Part shown: in pieces, positions 50,494 through 50,588 of the stretch
How positions within the stretch are numbered: the stretch's first letter is position 1
How the letters are laid out: each line of letters begins with the position of its first letter
Origin: Pseudovibrio sp. Ad37
GTDB lineage: Bacteria; Pseudomonadota; Alphaproteobacteria; Rhizobiales; Stappiaceae
NCBI RefSeq assembly: GCF_001623075.1
Contig: NZ_LMCF01000091.1
Coordinates: forward strand, 1-50,588
Direction of reading: 5' to 3'
Length of the DNA: 50,588 bases
Notes under the pieces: generated by a model
Told to the model about the DNA's origin: nothing
What the model saw: the letters and a program-made list of their open reading frames with translations, nothing else
Database searches by the model: none
Made by a program: the position numbers and the translations under genes

Positions 50494-50588
50494 CGGTGCG
50501 CCTCGTCTCGGATTATCCGAGGAGGCATATGTTTGGAATGCAACTTTAGAAAGGAGAATGAGATCATGCCATGTCTCCCGCTACGGGG
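50494..50588 (+). other. Unidentified sequence inserted into IS3 orfB
   Basis: The sequence after the break has a small hairpin (CTCGGA/TCCGAG, 50507-50521) and a ribosome-site-like AAAGGAGAATG, followed by ATG codons at 50560 and 50569. This looks like the start of another gene, perhaps of a second insertion sequence, but it is too short to identify. Confidence 0.4.

Noticed and set aside
1-50588. CRISPR arrays, tRNA or rRNA genes, prophage modules
   Set aside because: No regularly spaced short repeats, cloverleaf-type sequences, rRNA signatures or phage structural genes were found on reading the window.

Overview
The window looks like chromosomal DNA of a marine, metabolically versatile alphaproteobacterium. 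The support is a ribose ABC operon with a LacI regulator, a TAXI-type TRAP transporter with an amino-acid oxidase, an isoquinoline-oxidoreductase-type molybdoenzyme, norEF and a moderate GC content. A Pseudovibrio/Stappiaceae-like host would fit, but this is inference from gene content only.

Left part (1-4290): the end of an IS21-family element abuts a decayed oligosaccharide-uptake and pectin-degradation operon. It contains a truncated and frameshifted binding protein, a permease with an in-frame stop, a 31-codon stub of a second permease and a 5'-deleted GH28-like glycosidase. The last two genes, kduD and kduI, are intact. Then (4522-10523) comes a complete ribose operon, rbsD-A-C-B-lacI-rbsK, with two overlapping LacI-type operators at its promoter. 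On the minus strand follows the queuosine-precursor operon queC-D-E-F (12857-10544), preceded by a leader RNA that could mask the queC ribosome site.

Middle (13077-26470): a 918-residue helical protein of unknown function, a zinc alcohol dehydrogenase, a DUF1989 protein, a ferric-reductase-like flavohaem protein, a QseBC-like two-component system, a small P-loop kinase, an AraC regulator, and a divergent two-subunit molybdenum hydroxylase (iorAB-like). Between the last two lies a 21-bp-phased direct repeat that looks like the AraC site.

The most unusual locus is 26790-42244: two adjacent giant genes (1197 and 3942 codons) that fill 15.4 kb and have no recognisable relatives among standard pathways. 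They lack signal peptides, membrane segments and RTX repeats. The larger one carries a possible GT-B-like N-terminal region, at least four repeated beta-rich modules, a Gly-rich beta region and two clusters of LysM-like motifs. This is the best candidate for an undescribed system.

Right part (42250-50588): a minus-strand catabolic operon (TAXI binding protein, fused TRAP permease, DadA-like oxidase, Asp/Glu-racemase-family enzyme) with a divergent LysR regulator, an orphan norEF pair, and a broken IS3-family element that is itself interrupted near the window end.
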